Below, one piece after another: positions 11,936-23,989 of a stretch of DNA of 64,000 bases. Position numbers and translations under genes: made by a program. The notes below the pieces were generated by a model that saw only the letters and a list, made by a program, of their open reading frames with translations, was not told where the DNA came from and searched no databases. Each line of letters starts with the position of its first letter. Position 1 is the first letter of the stretch. The DNA is taken from positions 2,551,550 to 2,615,549 of the forward strand of contig JAQFVV010000150.1 of NCBI GenBank assembly GCA_028023455.1. Reading direction: 5' to 3'. Source of the DNA: Epiperipatus broadwayi (lineage: Eukaryota; Onychophora; Udeonychophora; Euonychophora; Peripatidae).

Positions 11936-13740
11936 GTTACGAACAAAATGTGAAAGTAAATGTTTTAATAAATTTTTATAAATAAAAATTAAATATCTGT
12001 TATAAATGTGCAGATATAGGTCCATGGTATAATTGATTTTAAAGCTGATTTGTGTTAAAAACAAAATATTTTCTAAAATTTAAAAAAATAATATATTTTA
12101 AATTTAGCTAAAGGTAGTTTAAAAGAAAAGGATGAAAATGATACTCTAGAAAAAATAATTAAAATTCTTCTAAACAGATTGCTAGATTATTAAAGTAATT
12201 TAATTAAAAAGGCTATTACTCACACTCAAAAATAGAAGTGTGTAAATAAGTTATTGGACAAATAAACTCAGATCTCATCAAAAGTAATGGAGTTATCTAT
12301 ACCTAATAAATCAAAGGATCCAAGTGACATAAGATGGATCCAAATTTAAATATCATGCTGCAATTTAGTCAGCACTAATGGTAATAAATTACTTTATAAA
12401 AAGGCAATTAGCTGGTAATCTGTCTCTTGCCATGCTATTAAAAGTTGTCTATTGGCTAAATCATTATTTCCATTTTATTTAGTTAATAAATGTATGTTAA
12501 ATCAGTAAAAATTTAAAGTTATGAATGTGGAGCAAGCCTGTGGCACAGACAAGCTAGATTTGGGTCCTGTTAAATAGATGCCAGTTTTATCTAACTAGTC
12601 TTGTATTTGAATTACTATTAGTGATAAGAATGTATGGCTAGTATCTGTCAATTTGGATTATGGGTTACATCTGATTCTTATTGTTAGGTAATGCATTAGG
12701 ATTAGATGATTGTAACTTCATTTTTGACTGCTGATCCCTTACAATCATTATCTCATTTAAACAGTGATTTCTGGTAGATGATCAATTTCTACTACATGCC
12801 ATCCATTTTTTTCTTTCATACATGTTATATAGTGATATGTATGTGACTGCTGGTTACTGTATGTTATATACAGGTAGAAGTTTAATTCATACTGTAGGCT
12901 TATAATCTTTTCATGTATGCATTCTTATATAATTATTCTAATACAGATGTAAATTCCTGTATTTTACAATTATATTTTATTATTTATTGCATACTGATAT
13001 CATAACTTGTAATTTATCACAACAGTTAAGTAGTAAGATCATCCATAAGTTATAAGCTTATATCAGTTAGCATTAGATTAGTAGTGAGGATAGGAGAGAG
13101 CTGTTATGTGTCTATGCAGTAGATTGGAATCTATTCAAATAATTAAACATGAATAATATTCTAAATTAGTGATTATCAGTCAGTTGTTTTAAATCTTTAT
13201 ACCATTGTATATGATATCTGTGCATAATTAAAATTAATCTAATAAAATTTGGAAAGGTTTATTTACCTTAAGCTAAATTAAGGTACAAATTAATTAACTA
13301 AAACCACTTCAGTGCATGTTTTGTGCTATATAGATATGAATAAATAGTGTTGTCTCTGTATTTTGGGCAGTTTGTAATCTTTATTTGCAATCAATAATTT
13401 CTCTAAAATAATTAAAAGTCTCTTGTTTTCTTCCTAACCTTAACAGGCTGTAAAAACAGTTAGTACTCTCTGATGTCAGAATGTGCAATGCACATGTGGA
13501 TTGGCCTTGGATGATTTGCGTGTAGGTTGGGAAATTCTGACAGTTGATGTATATTATTAATTATGCAGCAACCTATAATATGTTATATTTTACTTTATTT
13601 AGAACAAAATAATTCAACTCATTTTCATACAGTGAATATAAGAATCTTGTCTATTAATATTTAATAAGTATCTTGTTTTAATTTTAATTTATTTTTTTAG
13701 GAACTGGATAAAAATTATGAAGCCAACATTAGGAATGGAT
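11936..13740. other. AT-rich stretch without recognisable gene
   Basis: Nothing recognisable beyond scattered short AT repeats; frames are short and low in complexity. Confidence 0.4.
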
Positions 13741-13746
13741 TTCTAA

Positions 13747-13875
13747 TTTTTTTTTCCTTCTTCTTTCTCTTTTTTCCTCTTCCTACCTCTTTTTTTTCTC
13801 CTTGCATCTCTATAACTTTTTAATATTCCAAAACATGGTATTAAAAAAAATATTGGATATATATATATATATATT
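13747..13875. repeat. Polypyrimidine tract followed by (AT)n
   Basis: About 56 bases of almost pure C/T at 13747-13802 are followed by AT-rich sequence with (AT)n at 13857-13874. Low-complexity DNA; no gene signal. Confidence 0.8.
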
Positions 13876-14389
13876 GTATCGGTCATTTATTTATTCCTTC
13901 TGATCACTGAGGGTGCCAACAAATCACTGCGTATCTGGAAAATGGAAGTGAATGATGATGATTGCCACTGCCTAGACACAGGGAGATAGCAAGAGATCTT
14001 AACCATCATTCAGACAATTGAGAAAATAAAACTAGGACAAATGTTAGCTAATATAATTTTTAAAATTTATTAAGTTTATAATAATAATTTCATAGTTTAT
14101 TAAAATTACAATAATATTAAAAAATCAGATTAAATCACAAACAAAAGTATGAAAGTTTGACCTAAATTTCTATCGAAGTGTGTATGAGAGAAAAAGAAAA
14201 TAATAAACATCCCAGAAGATACACTAATCTTCACACAGAATTTCTTGGAGGAAGAAATAAATTTATTTCAGCTGATGATTCACACAAAAAAGAAAAATTA
14301 CAATTTTCCCAACTAAGATTTTTTTAAAATCAAAAAAAAATTATCTTGTAAAAAATCAACAAATCAGCATGGACAAGCATTCTCTAATA

Positions 14390-14787
14390 CAGGGGTCCTC
14401 AACCTTATGTCCACAGGCACCATGGTGCCCACAGACCATTTTACACATGCCCACTGCTATCCGAACATGATACAAAATTATTTATCTGATACAAATAAAT
14501 TTAATTTTTAAAATTTCTTATAAATTATTGTATTATATTGTAGTCAAATTGTAATGTATATTATACTTTTACAGCTTAAAAATATAAATGTTAATTATAT
14601 GTTAAAATTTTATTTTTGAAATAAATATTTTTTTGTACATTATATGTATTATTAACAATATCCAACTATAAATTTACATTGAAAAAATAAATGGTGCCCG
14701 CCACCTGGTTGAAAAAATAAATGGTGCCCATCACCTGGCCGGTATTATAGAATGTGCTCTTAAGTGCAAAAAGGTTGGGGACCCCTG
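14390..14787. mobile_element. Non-autonomous hAT-type transposon with 8-bp TSD
   Basis: The termini CAGGGGTCCTCAACCT and AGGTTGGGGACCCCTG are inverted repeats with a single mismatch. They are flanked by CTCTAATA (14382-14389) and CTCTAGTA (14788-14795), an 8-bp target duplication with one difference; 8-bp duplications and CAG...CTG ends are hallmarks of the hAT superfamily. The 398-bp body has subterminal GGTGCCC/ATGGTGCCC motifs (repeated in tandem near 14693-14738) and AT-rich interior with no transposase frame, so it is a deletion derivative or MITE mobilised in trans. This is the best-defined DNA transposon of the window. Confidence 0.9.
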
Positions 14788-14795
14788 CTCTAGTA

Positions 14796-16940
14796 TATTG
14801 AAACTATAGGTCTCATGTCTCTGCAGGATAGTCATTGATAATTACATTTAAAATTACCAAGGTTGATCCATTTACAAGAAGGATGAATATAATGTGAATA
14901 TATTGTGACATATGTAATTTTAAAAAGAAATCAAAATTCCCAGTTTCAGTAAAATCAAAACTATCCATTAAGAAATCATCAGCCAAATGATGGTGATTTA
15001 CTAAGTTTCTCTAAATTAATTTAAAATACCTCAAAAGGAGACAAGTAAGTAATAAGAATATTATTAATATCAGCCAAACGTTTGTCAAGAATATAAATTA
15101 CACAAATGGAAATCTAGATAGCTAATAAAATAAATTCTCAATACACGCTCCACAACATAATAAAAGAATAATTTAAAATTACAAAATATAACATTAAAAT
15201 TGCAAGTTAATATATTTCACACACAAATAGTTTAAAAAAATACATTAAATGATTATGATATACGAGAAATCTATACAAAGATTTACTTTAGATCGAATGG
15301 AGGTTTTATTAAAGATTTATGCCCTAGCAAGAATATAGAACAAGTTATCTTATGATAGAGACAAGTCCAATGAGTACTAACAATTGGGTGCAGGTAATAT
15401 TGATTGAAATCTTCAAATGATTTTTTTTAATGGTGGCAAGTGTGGAGGCATATGATGGAATCAGTTTTTAGTTTAGGCTTTCAAGGCATAATTGGAGAGA
15501 TCAGCTAGGAGATCAGGATCTGGTCTAGAGTTGAAGTTTAGCAGGACATCGTTGAGGTTTGAATACATGTGGTGTAGAACTTGACCTTATGGTAAAGTGA
15601 ACACAATAAATCTAACAGCCTATTCTAAGAGTTTGGTTGAAGGTTTGCTTCTTCAACAGATAAATGAATAAAGTCTCCTCAAAGTGGGTCACAGAAGTAG
15701 TGAACAGCAATGTATTAAAATCTATGGCAAGCCTATCAATTAAATGAGAATCTCTGTAAGCTAATATAAAATAATCACAAATCAGCTGACAAAATGAGCT
15801 GCATTGTTATTCCAAGAATAATCTAGGTCAAGATACTTATAATAATCACAAATCCGAATAAGAATAATCAGTTCTAAACTTCAGGGCTACTTATATGTCA
15901 CCTTATCTCCCACATAATCTTTCTTGTTTTTTTTTAATTAGAAGTTTTAACTCAGGGGAAATCCCTATATCATGCTCAATCTTAAAGTTTTTATAAAATT
16001 AACTTAAAACAGATTTTAAAATTACAATTTTCAAAACACAAATTTTTGAAAGAAAAACAAAATGTATGTGTGCTGCTATATACTCGTAAAAGAATTTTAA
16101 ATAAATGTAAATGTCACAATGGAACCTTTGAAGCCGATACTATCTGGGTCAATATATACACTGTCATTTTTTATGTTGCTCAAAGGCATATTTTTTATGA
16201 TAATGGACTCCATCCTCAATACTGCTGATTCTTCTTCTTTTGTCCACCAAATTTTTCAGTGCATTGGACACTTTTTAATGGATTAGATCAAATCAACATG
16301 TTATGAGCAAAATACATTTTTCATTTGATCATTTGTACTTCCAGCAAAAATTTGGATTAGATATGATTAAGTATCTATCAACCGAATCACTTTTTGCTAC
16401 CCATAATATTCTCAAAAATTTATCTAATACCATAACCCAAAAGCAGCAATATTTTTGTATCATTAAGATTTATAAAGAATTATAGAAAATACTATATAGT
16501 GAACAACTATGATAAATAATTTTATATTATGTAAACATCATATTTTAAAAAAACATAGAAATGCAGGGTTTTCCCACTAACAATACTAATAAAGAATAAA
16601 ATACAGATGAGTATTAACAAAATTTATTGATCACTAATATATCAGTAATTAATCAAATAATTGGTAATTAATTTTAGTCATCACCTCTATTAGCAATATG
16701 TATTTGTAATCTGATCAGTTAAGTGTTTGTAGAAAGAGAAAGTTTAGTCAAAATAATTTATTTACTAATGTGGTTGACTGTTCCACAGTTTATTTGAGAT
16801 TCAAACTGGAATTCAATAATAGTTTCATCATTAGGTAAATATTTGATATTTATGATTATCCAAACTGAAAAAAAATCTGTTCTGTAAGTTTAAACCACTA
16901 AATATCACAGGATCACTATTATTTATGCTTACACAGCTGT
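14796..16940. other. Unclassified sequence, no supported gene
   Basis: AT-rich sequence. The part at 15290-15720 is less AT-rich and may be an old repeat (it has no clear ends or frame). The two 60-residue frames at 16046 and 16303 lack motifs or splice context and are not called. Confidence 0.4.
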
Positions 16941-16941
16941 T

Positions 16942-17217
16942 TACACAGAAGTTAAACTCTCCATCTAGTAGCCCACCCAGTGTGAACCAGATTAATCAAT
17001 GGATGCAAGAAGGTTTGTGTGTAAAATTCCTATCTAGTGCTACTCATCTCAGATCCAAGGCTCATCACTGAAGAAAGTCACAAACTAGAAACTAGTCTGG
17101 GGATATTAAATGAGTAGACACTAGATGGAGATTTTATGCTCAAACATTTTTGCAATCATTGATTACCCTGGCTTACACTGAGTAGGACTACTGTATGAAG
17201 AGTTTAGGCTCTGTGTA
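16942..17217. mobile_element. Foldback repeat family A, copy 2 (most complete)
   Basis: Left end TACACAGAAGTTAAACTCTCC and right end GAAGAGTTTAGGCTCTGTGTA are inverted, as are TCTAGTAGCCCACCCAGTGT and ACACTGAGTAGGACTACTGT, and AATCAATGGATGC and GCAATCATTGATT. The middle again has GAAACTAGTCTGGGGAT. At about 276 bp this is the copy with both arms best preserved and defines the family's extent. Non-coding. Confidence 0.75.
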
Positions 17218-17339
17218 GCTACTGTAAGTTTACTTATATCATTGGCAGGATTAACAAACTTTTAGGTATGCTTTAAAGCCACTGCTTGTACTAAACATAT
17301 TTCAAGAAAATTATTCTATATAGAGGTGCAAATAATTTT

Positions 17340-17500
17340 TGAATATCTTAGTACCTCTCTGAGGAAGCCAGTAGCAGAAACCAGTTTGAGATTGGGGATA
17401 TTCTGCAAAGCTTGTTAAGAGCTTATTTGTGAGCTCTATATATAACATTTGTTATACAAACTTGTTAATAGGTCATGTGATATATGACTTGATTTCTTTG
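17340..17500. mobile_element. Family B repeat, partial copy 2
   Basis: AGAAACCAGTTTGAGATTGGGG, GCTTGTTAAGAGCTTATTTG and AGGTCATGTGATATATGACT follow the same order as the right half of family B at 57400-57600. It lies about 120 bp downstream of the family A copy. Confidence 0.55.
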
Positions 17501-17904
17501 TAATTCAAGCAAATTAATCAAGAAATAACATCAGAAAAACTGCCACTGTTTCCAAGATGTATTTCTGGATAAATAATTTTTTTGTCTGCCAGGACATCTA
17601 TCTATTTTAGATGAGTTCATCATTATTTATCTATCTTTATTTTGCAATAATTATTTTATAAATAATAAATTTTGTAATACTGCTAATTATATGACATTTA
17701 TTACTATTATGTATGACACATATAAACAAAAATGGTAATAAGCAATTTAAAATAAATACAATTTATTTAAAACATCAAACCAGTTTTTACTTTTTATAGA
17801 AACCTTACCATGATGTCTTTTTTTAGAAATAACATGATACACTATTTTATAACAATGTATCCAGTGGATATCATTCAAATTATAATACCTTTAGAGTATT
17901 AAAA

Positions 17905-17945
17905 ATAATATATATATATATATATTTCTGACCTATAGAAAAGGG

Positions 17946-17986
<41 letters not shown>
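17905..17986. repeat. (AT)n microsatellites
   Basis: Two AT dinucleotide runs (about 17910-17925 and 17950-17985) separated by a short unique segment. Confidence 0.9.
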
Positions 17987-17989
<3 letters not shown>

Positions 17990-18901
17990 CATCACAGTAA
18001 ATTACTAAAAATTTTAAATTTTAGAATATGTTCTCTTGATGTGTTAATTATATTGTGTTAATAATATCTTAAAGTACAATTTCAAGCTAAATGAAAATAC
18101 GCAATGCATAAAATTATAATGAATAACTTTAAAACTTTAATAAAACTAGAAATATTGGTACATATGGTTGCAAAAGCTGGCCATAATAAATAACACAGCT
18201 ATAAATATTTAAAAGTATGTCTAAAAGTTAAATTTTAATAGTTTTAAATTTATAATTAAGTAAATGTTATATTTAAATTTATAAATCATATTTTATAATC
18301 ATAATTAATATTGTATAATTTTAAAAAAATAAGTTTTATGGTAGTGAAAGTTATATTTAGTTCTATATTTTCCAAATTGTTCTTCCAAATTTTTTATAAT
18401 TGTATTTTATTTAATACAATAAGTGTAGCAATTTATTTATTCCCAGACAGAGAAAAATAGGATAGTCTGTCTTAAGTTATATTAGTCATGTGATTTGTAT
18501 AATAATATAGTTGTACACACATGCTTGTTTGTATTTGAATTAATAAAGCTTAAAATATTGTAAAATTGCATTATAGAATTGAATATAATTATTTACCTAT
18601 CATAAAGCAAATATTAAATATTAAGTTAACTATCGTATATAATGTTTTAAATAATGTAATAAAGACGAGTACAGTTAATAAAAAAAAAAAAGTTAAATAT
18701 TTTGTTAAAATAAAAATAGATAAATTAAATATTAAAAGTAGGATAAATTCATTAAATATTGTTTTAAAAGTTATTTTAAAGATATTTAATCAATTTAGTA
18801 AAGTAATAATTGATTTAAGATTAATATTTTTAAATAATATTTGTAAGTTTTAATACGTCATAAATTTTATTTTGAAATTTAATTGTGTAAGTTTGCAACA
18901 T

Positions 18902-19047
18902 ATGCAAATTTGATATCAAACTAAAAGTAAGAATCAACCAATAGGATAAGGTATTCTTACAGGGTATAAATACCAATTGAATGGGGGGTCTAAAGGGTGA
19001 TTAAAAAATGTATTAAAGATAGCAGAGTCATATCAGAAGCTATCAAG
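18902..19047 (+). promoter_or_regulatory. Possible promoter and first exon of a small gene
   Basis: In a short interval lie an octamer-like ATGCAAAT (18902-18909), a CCAAT box (18938-18942) and TATAAATA (18965-18972), spaced as in an animal RNA polymerase II promoter. The sequence after it is less AT-rich and runs to CTATCAAG followed by GTGATTG, a fair donor site at 19047/19048. The three motifs are seen; that they work together is inference. An LTR of a retroelement would show the same motifs. Confidence 0.3.
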
Positions 19048-20187
19048 GTGATTGTAATTTTAATTTTATTATTTTAGTCAATTTTAGTGCTCTCTTATAA
19101 TTTATTTTGCAAAAGCTAATTGATATTTTAAAAAATGTTTTGCAAAAAGAGAGTGTACAATAAAAATATTAATAATAATTTCATTTAATATGCCTTGTTA
19201 AATTTTTAAAAGTCCATTATCAGAAGTATTTTATCAAAGTCTAATTTAGAACTTCACTATAATTAAATGGATATATCAAGAAGTATAACATATTCAATTT
19301 ATAATAATTTAAAAATGTATATAATATTTGTTAATACAATTTCATTACTGCTGAACAAGATAATTGTTATAATGAATAAAATAGCAGTATGGACATTATA
19401 CAAGAAGCTTAGATGGAAAAGATATTTGCTGTCTAAAAGTAAAGATGCATTATTTTTATATAGAAGATAAACTTGTCCAAAATTAAAAAATAATAAGACA
19501 ATTATACTTTGTGATAATTTGATAAAAATATATTAAAAGAGTAAAATGTTATATCCTTTTTAAAGGAAACATTTTAGAGAATATTTTGCAAGAAATTATT
19601 TAAGAAAGTGAATCACGGAAAATATTTGCTAAAGTGTTTGATATATAAAACTTATGGTCTTAAAAGGGTTAAACGCATTTAGAAAAGATTTTTTTTTTAA
19701 AACTTGGAGTTTTAAACTGATGGAAATAAATACTAAATGAAAATAAATTTATCAAGGAGGAAACCTATAAGAAAGTGAATATATGGGTAAATAAAAGGAT
19801 GGATCCATGGAAATAGATTTATATTGTGAAAAAGTTTACTGGATATATCAAGTTAAGCCAAACGGATGCATCAGTACACTGATATGGATTATAGAAGCTT
19901 CACAGGATTATTATAGTATTATAATTTCAATAATTATCTTTCTGGACTATGGAATCCATAAACCATTAATCTATAAACTCTTATAGGATGGATTGATAAT
20001 TATTTTGTTTAATTTTCAAGATTTAAAAAGACGTCATCGTATTATTTTTTACTATGTATTTTTTTTTAAAAAATTGCTCACTGCCGTCCGACCAACAATT
20101 ATTCATTGTCAAGCAAGAGAAACATAGCAACAGGGGAGATTGTTAAATTCTCTTGAAGTGAACTTTTTAAAAAAAAAAACTCTCCAG

Positions 20188-20577
20188 AAAATAATAAACA
20201 TTTTTTGAACTTTAAAGAACCTTTATCAATGGAAGAATTAATTGAAGATGTACGTAATCATAGTCTTGATTTTTTATTTTATTTATTAACTTAGTTAAAG
20301 TGTAAATGTTCTGTTTTATAAGATTAGGGAACATGAACATTAATCTATTGATAACATTTAAATTCTATAATATAATAATTTTAATAATTTAAATAATAAC
20401 ATTTTAAATAGAAGCATGGATGTATTTTTTTATGTATGCAATGCTATATCTAGTTGGAGAAAAGAAGACTGCAAAAAGTGATAATGATGAGCTAATGTCA
20501 CTTGGTAATAACTAGTGAATTATTGATATTTATTGTGATGTATTTTCTTGTTTTCTTTTTTTACAGATTGCCTATGA
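20188..20577 (+). CDS. Possible spliced gene segment with short phase-1 exons, unknown product
   Basis: Three pieces can be joined in frame. Exon a, 20188-20253 (66 nt), follows CTCTCCAG and ends before GTAATC; it includes the residues FKEPLSMEELIEDV. Exon b, 20454-20504 (51 nt), follows ATATCTAG and ends before GTAATAAC; it includes GEKKTAKSDNDELMSL. Exon c starts at 20567 after an excellent acceptor (long T/C tract, TTTACAG) and stops at 20575-20577. Both internal exons are multiples of three and in phase 1 on both sides. The predicted end is short, acidic and lysine-rich; no known family is recognised. Exon a's acceptor has a poor pyrimidine tract, and an alternative donor (20250, GTACGT) would give a different frame, so the model is tentative. 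Possible promoter at 18.9 kb and poly(A) signal at 22161 lie on the same strand. Confidence 0.25.
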
Positions 20578-20599
20578 AATAATGTATGAAGTATGAATG

Positions 20600-22140
20600 T
20601 TAAAATATATGCATTATACAACATTTTAAAACATTATGAGATCAGGATTTATTTGGGAATATGCATACTATGATTTTATACTGATAATATAACCCAACAT
20701 GATAATAAATATTTATGTGATTCTTTTTAAAGAACTTTCATATTATTGGATGATCAAAATATTATGTGTTTAGTTTAGAATAAGAAAGTAAAGCAAACTT
20801 TTCTTATGGATTAGCAAGATTGCTCTAATTATAGTTGAATTTTATTTATTATTTGAATATGCAAGCTAGTAAATTTGTCGATGTAAGACCTGGTAAATCT
20901 TTAGGAAATAAGAATAGGATAGTGACCTGGTATTAGTAATATGGTTAACATGTCCAGGAGATTATTAAGTTAGGATATTTGGGAAATATGAATAGTATTT
21001 TATAATATTTGTGAATGTGCAATGCAGTTAACAAAAGCCCTGTAATTGTATATTTATTTTGGACAGTGCTTATTTTTCTTGGAGTATTGATTGATGTTCA
21101 ATAAAGCTAAAGGAATAGCTTGACATCATTTATAGTATTTGAGGACATTAGACAGGAAAAGGTCTTGCCTCTAGTTTTATAAATACACTGTGCCATGGTA
21201 TATTTTATTTGATATGAGTTATGTGTTATACTCTAGTTTTCTTCCCATCCTACAAATCTATTCACTATCTATTTTTACAAAAAAGTAGCTACATCGTACA
21301 GTATAGTATATTTAAAAGAAATAATAGATGATTTAGAGTTAAAGATATGCAATTGTTTGTAATGAGATGAGTTCGTTTACTTGTATGAAGAAATAGAATT
21401 TGTATGAATTGGAATTGAAAATCCAATGGACTTCAAATGAAAGAATCATAAAATATGTTATAGATTTATTTTATTTTGGAAATAAATATAAGATCTTAAG
21501 AATAAAATATGTAAAGCAAAGTTGCTTTTTGAAATATTAAATAACATTAAAATATTTATTTCAATTTTTAAAAAATGAGTATTGCATATTTTTAATATAA
21601 TTCTATAAAGTAAAACAATCTACACAATAAGTTTAGGTACAATTTATATTTATTCAATAATAGAGAATGTATAGTAGTTATAATTATATAGTACTATAAT
21701 ATTGTTATAATGGAATGTATTATAGTTAATAAATACAGTGTAGTAAATAATAGTATCCATAATTTTAGAAATAAATTATCAATAGATATTTTACATGATA
21801 TCGATAATATTGCTAAAGTGAAATTGTCTAGTAAAAAAGAGAGATATCCATGTTTTCGATTAGTATTATTTTATGTTTATCCGCACTATGTTTTCTATAG
21901 ATGTTCAAATAAAAAAGAAGCATACTTGAATAATAGCTAAAGGATGTAAAATATAATTTTGAGTAAGCATTAAATAAATGTAATTTTTTATATAAGATTA
22001 ATCAAACAGGGATAAATAATATTGTATTATTTTTTATTTTTTATTTAAGTCAGAGTAACGACTTAATGAGGTTCGAATATAAAGAATGTAAAATGGTACC
22101 AATCTTTAAGATGTTTTAAATGTACATATTGTAAATAAAT
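20600..22140. other. Very AT-rich stretch, possible intron or 3'UTR
   Basis: No recognisable gene. A 76-codon frame at 21710-21940 has a less repetitive composition than its surroundings (it contains the residues FYVYPHYVFYRCSNKKEA) but no known motif; it is left uncalled. Confidence 0.35.
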
Positions 22141-22160
22141 TGTTATGTTGTTAATGTTAT

Positions 22161-22206
22161 AATAAACTTTGTTAAAATTTGTTTTCTCAAAATTTGTGTG
22201 TTTGGT
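22161..22206 (+). terminator. Possible poly(A) signal and downstream GT-rich element
   Basis: AATAAA at 22161-22166 is followed about 30 bases later by TTTGTGTGTTTGG, the usual arrangement of an animal cleavage site. It could end the putative gene at 20.2 kb or belong to a retroelement. AT-rich DNA contains many chance AATAAA sites, so the GT-rich element is the main support. Confidence 0.3.
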
Positions 22207-23091
22207 TTATTATTTTTTCCATCTTCATGAATTTGAACACAGAGTCAATAAAATTAAACACAATATTTTTGCACAGAAATAAATAAAGAATTATTTTAAG
22301 AATTGGAATATTTAATTAAGTAATCATAATTTTACATTATCTTATGGTCATAAATTAGTTATCATAATAATACATTAAATTATATGCTATCCGTTGCCAC
22401 ACACTTTTGTTTGTCAGATTATCAAATGCTACCACATTTTTCTTACATTATTAGACGAAGATAAAAAATTATATTAAATTATTTTATTATTTTATTATGG
22501 TAATAAAAATATAATGAAAAGAAAAGATATACAGAATTAGTTATACAATGAAGAATATTATTATTATTTATTATTATTAGTTTAAGTGTAGTAGATTATG
22601 ACATAAAAATCCCTTCTCATATTTTACTACCGTAATTTTAAAATTAACTTAGAACAATTTTATGAACCTGAGATTTTATTGAGCTAAATTATAGTAGATA
22701 AAGATTAAGATTTAATTATTAGCTTAATCTTAGTGAGTAAAGTTATTAAAGTCGTAAGAATACTATAAGTTTATTTATTTGAAATAGTAATAAAGGGGGA
22801 TAGTGTTCTTATGCCATTGAGGTAGTATCCTGTAGGATATTGGCTCAATGTAATCTATCTTGTCACCTGTATTTTCACTTCCAAGTCTCATGAAAATATT
22901 AAATATTTATTTAATTTATTTTTATAAACTGAACTTTATTCATATTTTAAATTTGAGTTAGTGAAATATTTAATTTTAATGCTGAATATTTTATTTATTA
23001 ATTATTAACTGAGCTAGAACCCGTTTTATTTAATATAATATACTGCCCGGAAGTGAGGATGCAAACGAACCAGGTTAGAATATATATATAC

Positions 23092-23180
23092 ACCAATCAA
23101 CACTTAGACAATCCCAATATCAATCCAATCAACAACATCTATCAGTTGTCAAGGCAACCTCCTTTTAACAATAAAGTGGA
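23092..23180 (+). repeat. Family D repeat arm, copy 1
   Basis: The order CACCAATCAACACTTAGACA, then AATCCCAATATCAATCC, then GTTGTCAAGGCAACCTCC, then a GTGGAAT-like end recurs at 23447-23531 in the same orientation and as the left arm of the foldback at 47831-48018. Confidence 0.7.
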
Positions 23181-23446
23181 ATCACACCTTTATTTATGGT
23201 CCAATATATTTATATAGACACTAAAGATTATAACTTGACTAGAGACTAAAATTATTGATACAAAGAAGTTTAAATGAACTTCCTTTTAAACAGGTAAATA
23301 TAACCTGTTCTGAATGCAGACTAATAAATAATCAATTATAACATTCAAACTGCAACTATAATTTTCAAATTGCTCCTGATGTATTACTTAAATTGTAAAG
23401 TGTAATAATACTCAAGGCTAAATGACTTTATAAGTAATCATTAACA

Positions 23447-23531
23447 CCAAACAACATTTAGACGATCCCAATATCAATAACAATCTCAATCCGTTGTCAA
23501 GGCAACTTCCTTTAAACAATAAAGGTGAATA
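23447..23531 (+). repeat. Family D repeat arm, copy 2
   Basis: A direct repeat of 23092-23180 about 355 bp away: CACCAAACAACATTTAGACG, GATCCCAATATCAATAAC, CCGTTGTCAAGGCAACTTCC and AATAAAGGTGAA. Confidence 0.7.
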
Positions 23532-23752
23532 TATACACATAAACATTAATAAAAATAATAAAATATAATAGTAATAAACTATTGTAAACAGTCTTTTAAT
23601 TCGTTATATTTTATTATTTTTTATTATGATTACAATTTTGTTCTAATTAACGGAAAGCTTAATAAATAAACACAAGCTTATTACTACTTTGTAATGTTTT
23701 TGATATATTCTAATTTAAACCATGTCCATTAGATGGAGCTTCTATAGAAAGT

Positions 23753-23968
23753 GGATTATTGGTTTTTATGTTGGGTTTGAGAAAAGATAAGGGGGGGGTT
23801 AGATATAAAGACTATAGGGTTAACGAAGATTATGTTGTGGAAATGGGATGGAGCAGAATATGGGAAAATTTAGAGTGGGGAATGGAGATTTATCTAGGCA
23901 TTGTTGCTGAGAGATTCCTGACTCCATTTAGGAGAAGCCACAGTGCATCACATCACAGATACAGAAAG
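23753..23968 (+). mobile_element. LINE 3' tail, first of two in tandem
   Basis: The block from TTGGTTTTTATGTTGGGTTTG through AAGATAAGGGGG, GAAAATTTAGAGTGGGGAAT and GGAGAAGCCACAGTGC to a short CATCA-type end matches the tail of the next LINE fragment (25010-25270) and the minus-strand copy at 474-862. Only the 3'UTR remains, as expected for strong 5' truncation during target-primed reverse transcription. The plus-strand 70-residue frame here is not a gene. Confidence 0.7.
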
Positions 23969-23989
23969 TAGGGAAGATATATAATGAAA

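Noticed and set aside
18566-18853. 95-residue Lys/Ile/Asn-rich frame
   Set aside because: Composition is what AT-rich DNA gives by chance; no motif, upstream of the possible promoter.
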